Under the pieces are notes generated by a model, which saw nothing but the letters and a program-made list of their open reading frames with translations, did not search any database and was not told the origin of the DNA. Source: Verrucomicrobiaceae bacterium (lineage in GTDB: Bacteria > Verrucomicrobiota > Verrucomicrobiia > Verrucomicrobiales > Verrucomicrobiaceae). From it: 64,000 bases of DNA. Both the position numbers and the translations under genes were made by a program. Positions 1 through 9,153 of the stretch are shown here, piece after piece. Where the stretch lies: NCBI GenBank assembly GCA_027486585.1, contig JAIXOU010000039.1, positions 1 through 64,000 on the forward strand, written 5' to 3'. Position 1 is the first letter of the stretch. Each line of letters starts with the position of its first letter.

Positions 1-82
1 CCGAGAACGTCGCGTTTGAGTGGTGGTGTTGAATCAGCTGTAAGCATAAGTGCCGTAGCTTGGCTGCTACGACCTTTACACA

Positions 83-250
83 CTACGACCTTCCAACGGT
101 GCTAGGTTTGACGGATACGTGGTAACGATTGACGGTCTTGATGCCGTTGCCATGCCATTCTTCCAGCATCTTACCGCTGGCATCGTAGCTCATGCCCCGC
201 CAGAGGAAGTCACCCGTGGAGCTGCCCTCATGGATGGAGCTGAGGAATCC
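83..250 (-). pseudogene. YD/Rhs-repeat protein fragment
   Basis: Reading the minus strand between an in-frame TGA (251-253) and a TAG (83-85) gives about 55 residues containing RGMSYDASGKMLEEW and NGIKTVNRYH, which fit the YD-repeat pattern (YDxxG...NG..T...Y) of Rhs/wall-associated proteins. There is no start codon or remaining repeat array, so this is gene debris rather than a gene. It lies downstream, in the same direction, of the Rhs C-terminal module at 946-1956 and its candidate immunity gene, so it is probably a displaced piece of the same toxin locus. A short hairpin (arms cgtagc/gctacg, 53-70) follows the fragment; the rest of 1-82 shows nothing recognisable. Confidence 0.5.
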
Positions 251-414
251 TCAAAAAGCACGAACGCGCCGAGTTATCCAAAGGGGGCTAAGTCACACTA
301 GGCATTGATAATGAAGGAATTAAATCTCAAAGAGCGTTGCAAATGCACTATGAGGCTGGCAACTTATTTGTGCCCGGTCCGAACCCAGCCAATGCCATTG
401 GTTGGCTCGTGGGT

Positions 415-885
415 TCATTTTTTATCTTGGCGCAATGACCCCGTTTCCCTCTTTGTTATCGACAAAACCTCTTTCCATAAGCCCAACTTGGTTTTGCCGT
501 AAAAGTATCTTTTTTTATCCTCAGTGAAAACAATAGTATCTGAAGCAACTATGAATATTTCAGTTTCACTATTAGAAGATTTAATCGACAGGCTGGCACC
601 AGTTAACATTATCAGTAATTCGTCACGTTGCACCCAAGTTGTATCCTTGGCAACAATAGCATCACATAGCATGTGAATCTGTTTCTGTTCGGCAATTTTT
701 TTGCTAAAGTTGCCGTCAATATCGCTATCAAAGTTTATGCAAAAAGTGACTGAGAGTGATGGTGCGTTCCGCATTGCTAGTTTAACAGAATCCAGACGCG
801 TCAACTCAGCAGAATGCTTGCATCCTACGATGACACAAAATAAACCCAAAAAGGTGCAACGAAATATTCGATTCATTTTTTCCAC
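415..885 (-). CDS. small lipoprotein, candidate immunity protein
   Basis: A 156-residue protein (or 153 from the second Met, MNRIF). It starts with a short basic n-region, a hydrophobic stretch (FLGLFCVIV) and the lipobox-like IVGC, so export and lipidation at about Cys22 are likely. The remainder has alternating beta-type segments (SLSVTFCINFDSD, TEIFIVASDTIVFTEDKKRYFYG) and no family I recognise. It begins only about 60 bases after the stop of the Rhs C-terminal module and runs in the same direction, the usual place for the cognate immunity gene of a polymorphic toxin. That role is inferred from position only. Base composition is AT-richer than the housekeeping genes nearby, as is common for toxin/immunity cassettes. 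Confidence 0.6.
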   Translation of the reverse strand: MEKMNRIFRCTFLGLFCVIVGCKHSAELTRLDSVKLAMRNAPSLSVTFCINFDSDIDGNFSKKIAEQKQIHMLCDAIVAKDTTWVQRDELLIMLTGASLSIKSSNSETEIFIVASDTIVFTEDKKRYFYGKTKLGLWKEVLSITKRETGSLRQDKK

Positions 886-945
886 ATTTGTTGTGATGCA
901 CCGTATTGCCTAGTCCACCATGCATCGTATGGCTTAAAGCTAGGA

Positions 946-1956
946 TTAGGAGAAATCCCCCCAAGCCCCCCCCATCACGGGTATTAACGTGGAAGAATAT
1001 CCATAAATTGCAATTTCCTTCCCCATGGCTTTTGCACTTATTCCAAGGCTAGACATGTAGTTCAAAGATTGCTTAGAGCCATCACCACAAAGACACGACG
1101 CAAAAACTATTTTTGTTCTAGTCGGTATTGCATTAACAAGATTCACCCAACTAGAACTGGTTGGCGTAAGCCCATTCCCTTTCTTGCCGAACTGCATTCC
1201 GAAGCCAAGCTTTGCATCTATAAATGAATGATCGATTATCATTACGCGATGAATATCATTGATTTCCATTACTTTAGCAAACTTTGCCATATCTAGATTA
1301 TTTAAATCCATAACCCAATCTTTGTTGTCAACTCCTGCATAATACCGAGCTGCATTTTCCATTTCAGCGCCGCCTTTGTCCTTGGAATCATAAAAAGCGA
1401 ATGTTTTTGTACTACGATCTGAAATCTCCCACATGTCGCTTGCTTCCTGATTAAACAAATGAAAGAAAGCCGCTGAATACGCACCATCGGCAAATTTACC
1501 ACCAAGCGCCACAGAGGCCAAACCGCCGCTGACTGAAGCAATGGCGGTTCTACCAATGACGGACGCAGCTGAACGGTATGTCGCACTTGTCTGATCGTAC
1601 AAGGTAGTATTCCCAAACAACTTCGTACCGACTCCTGATATTCCAGCTCCGACAATGCCACCAATGAAGCCGTCTTTGAAACTGCCTCCGTTGGCTGCTG
1701 ACATGGCACCGCCTGCCACGCCATGGGCAGCTAGATGAATGGCGGTTCCTGAAATACTTGTACCACCAGCCAACATACTCCCTTGGGCAACACCGAGTCC
1801 ATGCATGTATCCGCCGATGATGGCATTGACTGCCCCATTGGCTGCGCCTATGACCGCTGCTTTTAAGACGTCTCCAAAGGTGCCTCCAGCAATAGTGGTG
1901 TTGACTGCACTCCATGCGGCCCCCACGGTGGCACCGAAAACGGGGTCAGGGTGCAA
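946..1956 (-). CDS. 5'-truncated Rhs-type toxin C-terminal module with caspase-like tip
   Basis: A 336-codon open frame. Residues 1-165 are Gly/Ala-rich and hydrophobic (VGAAWSAVNTTIAGGTFGDV, GGSFKDGFIGGIVGAGISG, GGKFADGAYSAAFFHLFNQ), the segment that typically joins an Rhs/filamentous toxin shell to its variable C-terminal toxin. Residues 183-336 form a separate alpha/beta domain: strand FAFYD, strand WVMDL, strand IHRVMIIDHS ending in His243, then TKIVFASCLCG with Cys288 (and Cys290), and a last strand EIAIYGYSS. A strand-terminal His followed about 45 residues later by a strand-terminal Cys-Gly is the clan CD (caspase/CHAT/DUF4347-like) pattern, so I infer a cysteine-peptidase-fold effector. 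The YD-repeat shell is missing. The first usable codon is a TTG inside an inverted repeat; the frame closes at a TGA (1987-1989) with no ATG. It is probably an orphan toxin cassette; expression is doubtful. Confidence 0.6.
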   Translation of the reverse strand: MHPDPVFGATVGAAWSAVNTTIAGGTFGDVLKAAVIGAANGAVNAIIGGYMHGLGVAQGSMLAGGTSISGTAIHLAAHGVAGGAMSAANGGSFKDGFIGGIVGAGISGVGTKLFGNTTLYDQTSATYRSAASVIGRTAIASVSGGLASVALGGKFADGAYSAAFFHLFNQEASDMWEISDRSTKTFAFYDSKDKGGAEMENAARYYAGVDNKDWVMDLNNLDMAKFAKVMEINDIHRVMIIDHSFIDAKLGFGMQFGKKGNGLTPTSSSWVNLVNAIPTRTKIVFASCLCGDGSKQSLNYMSSLGISAKAMGKEIAIYGYSSTLIPVMGGAWGDFS

Positions 1957-2104
1957 CTGGCTGACAATTTTCAGCGAGCCATTGAATCAGATTATTTAGT
2001 CAAGCAGTTGCACCCTGACCCCGTTCTCTGACCCCGTTCTCCCCAGGGTAATTATCGCTGGAACGCTTGATCTTTAGGCTTTCATGTCGCCTGACCCCGT
2101 TCTC
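1936..2104. repeat. CTGACCCCGTTCTC repeat cluster with 21-bp inverted repeat
   Basis: The 14-mer CTGACCCCGTTCTC occurs at 2015-2028, overlapping at 2028-2041, and again at 2091-2104. A perfect 21-bp inverted repeat joins 1939-1959 to 2005-2025 (right arm begins cagttgcaccctgacc). The left arm covers the present 5' end of the Rhs module and provides its TTG. This looks like a dispersed REP-type or small non-autonomous element inserted in the toxin gene. The rest of 1957-2185 holds no gene. Confidence 0.7.
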
Positions 2105-2185
2105 ACTGACAACTTCCTACTTCTCGGCAACTTCTCTCTCAGGGTTCAGCGTTAGCCGCAAATGCGGTCACAAGCAGCTGGTGCG

Positions 2186-2836
2186 TTATGCGAAGAACCA
2201 GTCGCCTTCGGGATTGAGTGCGCTCGTGAAGCGGAAGTTGGTGAACTTGTGCGTCTCGACGAAATCCTTAAATCTCTGGGTGCAATACCGGTGACCAGAG
2301 CGGACGGTTGAGATGTAGAACAGGTCTGCTCCTTGCCATTGCGAAAAATCAAACTTCCAGAGGCGCATGCCGCCCTTTGAAAGGTCGTAAAAGCCTGTGG
2401 TAGCATCAATCGATTCTGGGGTAGCTCGGCTCACATCAATTTCTGCGGGGTGAAAAACTTCTCCCAACTTCTGGGTGCGGTCTCGCTGATAGGGCCGAGC
2501 CGGGACACCAGTGAGAGCTTGCGCCCAGTGATAATGAGGGTCTGGCAGCTTTTGTAGTGCTTTGGAATCTACTTTCCGCAATTTCTGCGGGTAGAAGTCC
2601 ACTCCCGATAGTCCAGCCTCCTGAAATGCCTTCACCACGCGTTCCGTCAACAGCATGCAGTCCAGAGAATGCATGATGTCAGGCCACCGTTTTGCATAAT
2701 AATAGACATCAATTTCATAGGCACCCGGCAAAACGTCTTGAACGACATGCTCACCCACTTGAATTGAACCAAAGGATTCCCCCCTGAGTTTTCCGCCAGG
2801 GCCAGGGTTGTGCGGTTCGATATGATAGAATTTCAT
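2186..2836 (-). CDS. Imm11/DUF1629-like immunity protein
   Basis: A 216-residue soluble protein without signal peptide. Two stretches match the Imm11/DUF1629 style found beside polymorphic toxins: LTERVVKAFQEAGLSGVDF (residues about 62-80, usually '.vserv.ell.e.gl.Gvef') and the C-terminal WKFDFSQWQGADLFYIST followed by CTQRFKDFVETHKFTNFRF. The duplicated 'xxRxxxxxxxxxxxxxxFxF' unit is typical of this family. It lies upstream of, and codirectional with, the truncated Rhs module, so its own toxin partner is not obviously the neighbour: it may be the leftover immunity gene of an earlier cassette. The start ATG at 2836 gives MKFYHIEPHN, a natural beta-strand N-terminus. Assignment rests on motif memory, not a search. 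Confidence 0.6.
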   Translation of the reverse strand: MKFYHIEPHNPGPGGKLRGESFGSIQVGEHVVQDVLPGAYEIDVYYYAKRWPDIMHSLDCMLLTERVVKAFQEAGLSGVDFYPQKLRKVDSKALQKLPDPHYHWAQALTGVPARPYQRDRTQKLGEVFHPAEIDVSRATPESIDATTGFYDLSKGGMRLWKFDFSQWQGADLFYISTVRSGHRYCTQRFKDFVETHKFTNFRFTSALNPEGDWFFA

Positions 2837-2997
2837 TGTTTGAGAGATAAGATGCCAAGCTTGTGATGTGGTTACATGACTTTTCGAGATATAACTTATT
2901 CACTTTCAATAACAACTACGGCTGATTTTCCTGAGGCTAGCTCGGCGTGTTTGATCATTTTTGGCTTCCTCAGTTCCGTGCATGAGGTGCAACGGTT

Positions 2998-3060
2998 AAA
3001 GTGGAACAGGTTTGCAACCTGTTTTCCACATACCAACAGGTTGCAAACCTGTTCCACTTT
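2998..3060. repeat. perfect 26-bp palindromic hairpin
   Basis: Two perfect 26-base arms, 2998-3023 and 3035-3060, are separated by an 11-base loop; the arm core reads gtggaacaggtttgcaacc. It lies in the 355-base gap between the divergently transcribed Imm11-like gene and nitroreductase, so it is not a 3'-end terminator of either. It has the look of a REP or attC-like folded element. The rest of 2837-3191 shows no gene. Confidence 0.75.
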
Positions 3061-3191
3061 CTTTTTAGATAACACCCACACGCTGCGCTAGGAATGCGCA
3101 CATCCAAGAAAGTGTATGTGGGGTGAATGCCAGATCGGGTGCAATCGTTCTGTCCTTGCTGCTTGAGCGAAGTGGAACTAACTGACCTTCC

Positions 3192-3794
3192 ATGCTCCCA
3201 GCCCTCACTGAACTCATTCGTCGACGTCGATCCATCAAGCCTGTGGACATGGATTCAGGGCGTGAGGTGGATCGCGCGCTGTTGGTGGAATTGATCGAGA
3301 ATGCCACCTGGGCACCCAATCATGGATTGACGGAACCCTGGAAGTTTCATGTGTTTCAGGGCGCTAACCGTGCTGATTTGGTGGCTATTATGCAGCAGAC
3401 TTATCGCGAGACCACGCCGACTGCTGAGTTCCGTGAGGATAAGCTCAAAAAGATGGGTGAGAATCCCTTGCTGGCTAACGTCGTCATCGCATGCGTCATG
3501 GAGCGGAATGGCGGCACCAAAATCCCCGAGATCGAAGAGATTGAAGCTTTGGCCTGTGCGATTCAAAACCTTCAGCTCAGTGCCACCGCTGCCGGGCTGG
3601 GTTGCTACTGGTCGTCGCCGCCTTTGCTAGAGGCTGCGCCTTTTCGTGAATGGCTAGGCCTGCGCTCGGAAGATCGCTGCATGGGGCTGATTTATCTTGG
3701 CTGGCCAAAAGCCAGTTTGAATTGGCCTCGCAGTGTCAGACAGCCTGTCGAAAACAGGATCGTCTGGCATGGGTGCATCGCCAGACCGATGTAG
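3192..3794 (+). CDS. nitroreductase family protein
   Basis: A 200-residue FMN-dependent nitroreductase of the compact YdjA type, expected to use NAD(P)H to reduce nitro or quinone substrates in the cytoplasm; the substrate is unknown. Visible features are the N-terminal RRRRSIKP (FMN phosphate contact), NATWAPNHGLTEPWKFHVF (family 'aPs..n.qPw.f.vv'), the central helix EIEALACAIQNLQLSATAAGLGCYW and the closing YLGWPKAS. The last residues after ...VENRIVWH, namely GCIARPM, are encoded by the left end of a MITE (3771-4010); removing the element and one target copy restores ...IVWH followed directly by TGA (now 4020-4022). The gene is therefore probably functional but carries a recent 7-residue non-native tail. 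Confidence 0.85.
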   Translation: MLPALTELIRRRRSIKPVDMDSGREVDRALLVELIENATWAPNHGLTEPWKFHVFQGANRADLVAIMQQTYRETTPTAEFREDKLKKMGENPLLANVVIACVMERNGGTKIPEIEEIEALACAIQNLQLSATAAGLGCYWSSPPLLEAAPFREWLGLRSEDRCMGLIYLGWPKASLNWPRSVRQPVENRIVWHGCIARPM

Positions 3795-4010
3795 GTTGGG
3801 AATGGCTGGCGGAGAGCAAGATCGCAAACACGAGAAATCTAGCCGCCAGTCTTCCCGACTTTCTCTGAAGGTGCGGGATTGACTCGGCCTTCGAGACTCC
3901 AAATCCAGTCGGGAAGATCGGCGATGGAAATCATGGGCGATATCCACACTCTTTTCCGCCGACCATTCCCAACCTACGGCTGCTCGGCACATCATTCCGG
4001 CGATGCACCC
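3771..4010. mobile_element. 240-bp MITE with 9-bp target site duplication
   Basis: The ends are perfect 12-bp terminal inverted repeats (gggtgcatcgcc at 3771-3782, its complement at 3999-4010). They are flanked by a 9-bp direct repeat gtctggcat at 3762-3770 and 4011-4019, i.e. a target site duplication. Inside are sub-terminal inverted arms that start with taggttgggaatgg (3792 and, inverted, ending 3976) and an inner pair around cttcccgact/agtcgggaag. No coding frame is present, so it must be moved by a transposase encoded elsewhere. The 9-bp duplication and short inverted ends would fit several DDE families; none is identified. The element covers most of the gap between nitroreductase and the DUF255 gene. 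Confidence 0.85.
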
Positions 4011-4054
4011 GTCTGGCATTGAGAGGTAGAGAAAATGACACCAAGACGCAGCTC

Positions 4055-6232
4055 TTATTTGTCCACAGGCTGATCCAAGAGTTTCTCCAAAGCAGCAGGA
4101 TCAGTCACCGGTTTTTGGCAGGTGTAGTTTTGGCAGACATAGGCGGCGGCTTGACCGTTGACGGGCTGCATGCTGACGAGGGCTTCGTTGTGGCTACCTA
4201 GCCAAGTCTGAGCAGATCCGCCATCGACATGGAGCAGGACGGCGGTGGGCAGGAGTCGGCTGTGGACGACTCGTAACAAGGCCTGGAATTCAGGGGATGC
4301 TGCGTCGCCTGCGAGCACGATCTGCTGTTTGCCGCGATGGAGGAAGTCAGCGGCGAGGACCAGCATGGGCACAGCGCTGGGGTTGCTTTCCAGGGTGGTG
4401 CCAAAGAGGGTGATGATCTTTTTAGCCTCATCAGCATAGGCTTGCTGGTCGAGCATGGCGGACAAGCGGGCTAGGTTCAGCGCGGCGAGAGAATTCGGGG
4501 AAGGCTCGGCGCCATCGTAGTCTTCTTTGATGCGGAGAACAGAGTGCGCCATGTCAGTGTGCACGCTGTAGTAACCGCCTTTGTCTTTGTCTAGGAAGAG
4601 GGTGTCCATTTCGCTTTGCAGAGCTAGGGCCCATTGCAGCCATTTCACATTCAGTCCGGCCTGATAAAGATCAATCAGCGCGTGAATGAGCGCGGCATAG
4701 TCCATGGCAAAGGCCTTGGGACCGCGCTCACCCTCACGCCAACTGCGGTGTAGTCCTTTGCCGGGTTGAGCACAGAGTTGGTCATGCAGGAACTGGGCTG
4801 CTTGGCTGGCGAGTTCGATGAATTTCGGTTCGTTTAAGGCAGCCCCGGCACGTGCTAGGCCAGAGATCATGAGGCCATTCCAGGCGGTGATGATCTTGTC
4901 ATCCAGATGCGGACGCGGGCGTTGAGTCCGGGCTTCAAAGAGGATTTTTAGGCCGCTGTCGACGATGGTTTGCACTTCTTCGGGCGTTTTCTTGAAGAAC
5001 TCAGCGGTCTTCTTGATGGAAAAGGCGCGGAAGAGCGTGTTGGTGCCTTTGAGTTCGCCATGGGGATCGCTTTCTGGACGGGCGTTGCCATCGCGTCTGG
5101 CACCATAGGCATAACGAAAAAGGCTGCCGTTTTCTTTGCCGAGGAGAGCATCAATCTCGGCGGCGGTCCAGATGTAGAAGGCTCCTTCCGTTTTATGGGC
5201 GTCGTCTAATTTGCCAAGGCTGTCAGCATCCTCAGCGGAAAAGAATCCGCCTTCTGCATGGCGCAGATCACGCTGGGCATAGTTGACGATCTGACGGGTC
5301 ACATCAGCCAGAAACGGCGCGCCCGTGACAAGGTAACCCTCCGCATAGGCCCAGAGGAGCTGGCCCTGATCGTAGAGCATCTTTTCGTAATGTGGGATGT
5401 GCCAGTAACTATCCACGCTGTAGCGGTGAAAGCCGCCGCCGACGTGATCCCAGATGCCGCCATTGGCCATGGCTTTCAGGGTGCGGAAAGACATCTCGGT
5501 CGCCCAGTCGCCTTCTGATTTCTTTTCGGGATGCTTGAGCCAGGCATGATGAATGCGCAGCAGCAGGTTGATGGAGGTGGAGCGTGGGAACTTCGGTGCG
5601 CCACTGAAGCCGCCTTCATGGTAGTCGTAGTTGCTGGCTAGTTCGTCATAGGCCTTTTGCAGCATGGCTTCCGTTTCGACGGCGGCACCGGTGTTTTCAC
5701 CATCCAGATGCTCCTGGAGTTTCACAATGCTGCGCTCGGAGCTTGCGTTGATTTTTTCACGCTCCTCATGCCAGGCTTTGTTCAGCTCGATGAGCAGATT
5801 TTTGAAGCCAATGCGACCGTCTTTGTTTTCTGGCGGATAGTAGGTGCCGCCGAAGAAGGGCTTTAAGTCAGGGGTCAGGAAAACGGACATGGGCCAGCCA
5901 CCACCGCCGCTGGCCGCCTGCACGTAGGTCATGTAGGTGAGGTCCACATCAGGCCGCTCCTCGCGATCCACTTTCACCGGCACAAAGTGATCATTGATCA
6001 TCTTGGCCATCTCTTCGTTTTCAAAGGATTCGCGTTCCATGACATGGCACCAGTGGCAGGTCGAGTAGCCGCTGGAGAGGAAGATGGGTTTGTCCTCAGC
6101 CTTGGCCTTGGCCACAGCGGCCTCTCCCCAGGGGAGCCAGTTCACCGGATTGTGCGCATGCTGGAGCAAGTAGGGCGACTTCTCTTTGGCGAGGGCATTG
6201 GTGTGCTTGGGGGTAGCGGTGGGTTCACTCAT
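4055..6232 (-). CDS. DUF255 (YyaL/SPATA20-like) thioredoxin-fold protein
   Basis: A 725-residue cytosolic protein of the YyaL/SSP411 family: an N-terminal thioredoxin-fold domain (residues about 10-170) with CHWC at 59-62 within [20 protein letters not shown], followed by an (alpha/alpha) barrel resembling N-acylglucosamine 2-epimerase. Signature stretches are [62 protein letters not shown] and HFEKMLYDQ-like [12 protein letters not shown]. Length and motif order are those of full-length members. The biochemical role of the family is not settled; a redox or sugar-related function is only suggested by the folds. It is divergent from polA, with about 100 bases between the start codons. Confidence 0.9.
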   Translation of the reverse strand: MSEPTATPKHTNALAKEKSPYLLQHAHNPVNWLPWGEAAVAKAKAEDKPIFLSSGYSTCHWCHVMERESFENEEMAKMINDHFVPVKVDREERPDVDLTYMTYVQAASGGGGWPMSVFLTPDLKPFFGGTYYPPENKDGRIGFKNLLIELNKAWHEEREKINASSERSIVKLQEHLDGENTGAAVETEAMLQKAYDELASNYDYHEGGFSGAPKFPRSTSINLLLRIHHAWLKHPEKKSEGDWATEMSFRTLKAMANGGIWDHVGGGFHRYSVDSYWHIPHYEKMLYDQGQLLWAYAEGYLVTGAPFLADVTRQIVNYAQRDLRHAEGGFFSAEDADSLGKLDDAHKTEGAFYIWTAAEIDALLGKENGSLFRYAYGARRDGNARPESDPHGELKGTNTLFRAFSIKKTAEFFKKTPEEVQTIVDSGLKILFEARTQRPRPHLDDKIITAWNGLMISGLARAGAALNEPKFIELASQAAQFLHDQLCAQPGKGLHRSWREGERGPKAFAMDYAALIHALIDLYQAGLNVKWLQWALALQSEMDTLFLDKDKGGYYSVHTDMAHSVLRIKEDYDGAEPSPNSLAALNLARLSAMLDQQAYADEAKKIITLFGTTLESNPSAVPMLVLAADFLHRGKQQIVLAGDAASPEFQALLRVVHSRLLPTAVLLHVDGGSAQTWLGSHNEALVSMQPVNGQAAAYVCQNYTCQKPVTDPAALEKLLDQPVDK

Positions 6233-6335
6233 GGCGGGGAGGTAAACGTGCCCGTCTCGGCCAGGGTTGCAAGGTCTGTCATGTTGCTTGAATTCTTGCT
6301 TCTCTCTGGACGCATTCCCGCTAGTCTGCTGCCGA

Positions 6336-9152
6336 ATGTCTAAACGTCTTTTTCTTCTCGATGGTATGGCGCTACTCTACCGCGCGCACTTTGCCTTCAT
6401 CAAAGCTCCCATCCGCACCAGCGATGGGATGAATACTTCTGCCTTGTATGGCTTTGCCAACGCCCTTCTGGATATCCTTAAAAATCAATCGCCGACCCAT
6501 TTGGCGGTCGTTTTAGATACCTCGGCCCCAACACCGAGGCATGAAATTTTCCCCGAATACAAAGCCAAGCGTGAAGAGATGCCGGAGGATCTGGTGACCG
6601 CCATTCCGCAGCTGCACCGGCTCTGCGCGGCGATGCAAATCCCGCTGCTAACGCGGGATGGTTATGAGGCGGATGACATCATCGGCATCCTAGCCAAGCG
6701 GTCGGAAGGGCAGGGGTATGAAACCTTCATGGTCACTCCTGACAAGGACTTTGGCCAGCTCGTCTCTGACACCGTCAAGATCTACAAACCAGGTCGTCAG
6801 GGCGCAGACACGGAGATCCTGGGCGTGAAGGAAATCTGCGAGCGCTGGGGAATCGCGCGACCCGAGCAGGTGGTGGATATTTTAGCGATCATGGGAGATG
6901 CGGTGGACAATATCCCGGGCATCCCTGGTTTTGGTGAAAAAACGGCCACCAGCCTGATTCAGCAATATGGCAGCGTCGAGAATCTGATCGCCAATGCCGC
7001 TAACCTGAAGGGGAAACAAAAGGAAAAGGTGGAGCAGAATGTGGAGAAAGCCCTTCTCTCCAAACAACTGGCCACGATCATGCATGATGCGCCGTTGGCC
7101 GTTGAGTTGGATGATTTGGCGGTCAAAGGCCATGATGACGAGGCACTGAAAGCTCTGTTCACTGAGTTTGAATTCAATGCTTTGGGTCGCCGACTGTTTG
7201 GGGACGATTTTAAAGCTGGTCGTGGTCGTCAATTGGCGAAGGAGGCAGCAGCTCCGTTGGGCAATAACGGAGATCTATTCTCGATGGAAGAGACGATGCA
7301 GCAGGCAGCACCTTCTTTAAAAACGATCGCCGATACGGAACACAGCTATCACATGATTCGCAGCGCTGAAGAGCGTGCGGGTCTGCTCGCTGCTTTGGCT
7401 GCACAAAAGAGTTTTTGCTTTGATCTCGAGACCACATCTCTGGACCCACGTGATACGGAGATCGTCGGCATCGCCTTTTCATGGAAATCCCACGAGGGTT
7501 GGTTCGCGCTGCTGCCAGCAAATAGAGCGGAAGCAAAGGCCGTGCTGGAAGAATTCCGCTCCATCCTGACTTGTGAGGGCATCGAAAAAATTGGCCACAA
7601 TCTGAAGTTTGATCTCAGTGTGCTGTTGGCTCACGGAGTGGAGGTGGCGGGGCCTTACTTCGACACGATGCTGGCACATTCCTTGATCGAGCCTGATCAG
7701 CGACATGGCATGGATTATCTCTCAGAGACGTATCTGAGCTACACACCGGTGCCAATCACAGCCCTGATTGGCACGGAAAAGAACGATCTCTTTAGCCAAA
7801 CCACCATGGCTGACGTGGCGGCCAGTGATCCACAAAAAATCACGGATTACGCTGCTGAAGATGCCGATGTGACCTGGCAATTGGCAGAGAAGCTGCGCCC
7901 ACTATTGACCGAGTATGGCGCAGACCGTGTCTTCCATGAGATCGAGTGTCCATTGCTGCCTGTGCTCACCAGCATGGAGAATTTCGGTGTGAAGATTGAT
8001 GTACAGACGCTGCGTGAATTTGGCCTGGAGCTGGAGAAGAGGGCTAACCAAATGCATCAGCAGATCCATGAGGTAGCCGGCATGCCCTTCAATCTGAATA
8101 GCCCAAAACAACTCGGTGAGGTGCTCTTTGATAAGCTGAAGCTGATGGAGAAGCCCAAGAAGACTGCGACGGGCCAGTATCAAACGAACGAGCAGGTCCT
8201 GCAATCGCTCATGGGCACGCATCCGATCATTGCCGACATTTTAGAGTATCGGGAAGTGACGAAGCTCAAGAGCACCTATGTGGATGCTCTGCCGCAAGCC
8301 GTCTCCCGCGTCACCGGTCGCATTCATACCACCTTTCATCAGCTCATGGCAGCCACAGGGCGCATGGCTTCTAGCAATCCGAATCTTCAAAACATTCCCA
8401 TTCGCTCAGACTCTGGGAAAGAGATCCGCAAAGCCTTTGTGCCAGGGGAAGAAGGCTGGGTGCTGCTCAGTGCTGACTACAGTCAGGTGGAACTGCGCGT
8501 CATGGCGGCCATCAGTGAGGATCCTGCCATGATTGAGGCCTTTCAAAACGGGCTCGATATTCATCAGGCCACCGCAGCGCGCGTTTATGGTGTGCCGCTC
8601 GATGGCGTGCTGCCCGAGATGCGGCGCACGGCTAAGATGGTGAACTTTGGCATCATCTATGGCATCAGCGCATTTGGATTATCTCAAAGATTGGGCATTC
8701 CGCGTGGTGAAGCGGCCACAATCATCGAAAACTACTTCAAGCAGTTCCCTGGGGTGCATCGCTACATGGAGCAGATCGTGGCTGACGCGAACAAGTATGG
8801 CTATGTTGAGACCATCACTGGCCGCCGCCGAGTCATTCGCGACATCAGCAGCGGCAATGCCACCATTCGTGGTGGTGCCGAGCGCATGGCCATGAACACA
8901 CCGATTCAGGGCACCGCTGCAGATATGATCAAGCTAGCCATGATCAACGTCGCCAAGGCGCTCAAAGCCGCAGGCCTGCAAACACGCATGCTGCTGCAAG
9001 TGCATGATGAACTGCTCTTTGAGCTGCCAATGGCTGAAGTCGATCAGGCCAAAGCCATCATCTTAACCGAGATGCGCAATGCCCTGACATTGGGAGATGT
9101 GCCTGTGGATGTTGAAGCCGGCATTGGCGACAATTGGTTGAAAGCTCACTGA
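6336..9152 (+). CDS. polA: DNA polymerase I
   Basis: A 938-residue family A polymerase for Okazaki-fragment processing and excision repair. I place the start at the ATG of [21 protein letters not shown]; an upstream in-frame TTG at 6267 would add an unnatural Cys-rich leader. Residues 1-300 are the 5' nuclease ([38 protein letters not shown]). The 3'-5' exonuclease domain keeps its metal ligands ([10 protein letters not shown] near 362, [22 protein letters not shown]), so proofreading is predicted intact. Polymerase motifs are [16 protein letters not shown] (about 713), [15 protein letters not shown] (about 763) and [11 protein letters not shown] (about 889). A small gene follows after one base. 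Confidence 0.97.
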   Translation: MSKRLFLLDGMALLYRAHFAFIKAPIRTSDGMNTSALYGFANALLDILKNQSPTHLAVVLDTSAPTPRHEIFPEYKAKREEMPEDLVTAIPQLHRLCAAMQIPLLTRDGYEADDIIGILAKRSEGQGYETFMVTPDKDFGQLVSDTVKIYKPGRQGADTEILGVKEICERWGIARPEQVVDILAIMGDAVDNIPGIPGFGEKTATSLIQQYGSVENLIANAANLKGKQKEKVEQNVEKALLSKQLATIMHDAPLAVELDDLAVKGHDDEALKALFTEFEFNALGRRLFGDDFKAGRGRQLAKEAAAPLGNNGDLFSMEETMQQAAPSLKTIADTEHSYHMIRSAEERAGLLAALAAQKSFCFDLETTSLDPRDTEIVGIAFSWKSHEGWFALLPANRAEAKAVLEEFRSILTCEGIEKIGHNLKFDLSVLLAHGVEVAGPYFDTMLAHSLIEPDQRHGMDYLSETYLSYTPVPITALIGTEKNDLFSQTTMADVAASDPQKITDYAAEDADVTWQLAEKLRPLLTEYGADRVFHEIECPLLPVLTSMENFGVKIDVQTLREFGLELEKRANQMHQQIHEVAGMPFNLNSPKQLGEVLFDKLKLMEKPKKTATGQYQTNEQVLQSLMGTHPIIADILEYREVTKLKSTYVDALPQAVSRVTGRIHTTFHQLMAATGRMASSNPNLQNIPIRSDSGKEIRKAFVPGEEGWVLLSADYSQVELRVMAAISEDPAMIEAFQNGLDIHQATAARVYGVPLDGVLPEMRRTAKMVNFGIIYGISAFGLSQRLGIPRGEAATIIENYFKQFPGVHRYMEQIVADANKYGYVETITGRRRVIRDISSGNATIRGGAERMAMNTPIQGTAADMIKLAMINVAKALKAAGLQTRMLLQVHDELLFELPMAEVDQAKAIILTEMRNALTLGDVPVDVEAGIGDNWLKAH

Positions 9153-9153
9153 G

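Noticed and set aside
119-301. 60-codon plus-strand frame at the left edge
   Set aside because: It lies opposite the YD-repeat fragment, which explains the sequence better on the minus strand.
2998-3060. Palindrome considered as a terminator
   Set aside because: It lies upstream of both flanking genes, which diverge from it, so there is no transcript end for it to serve.
6267-6335. Upstream TTG start for polA
   Set aside because: It adds a Cys-rich leader absent from the family; the ATG at 6336 gives the standard N-terminus.
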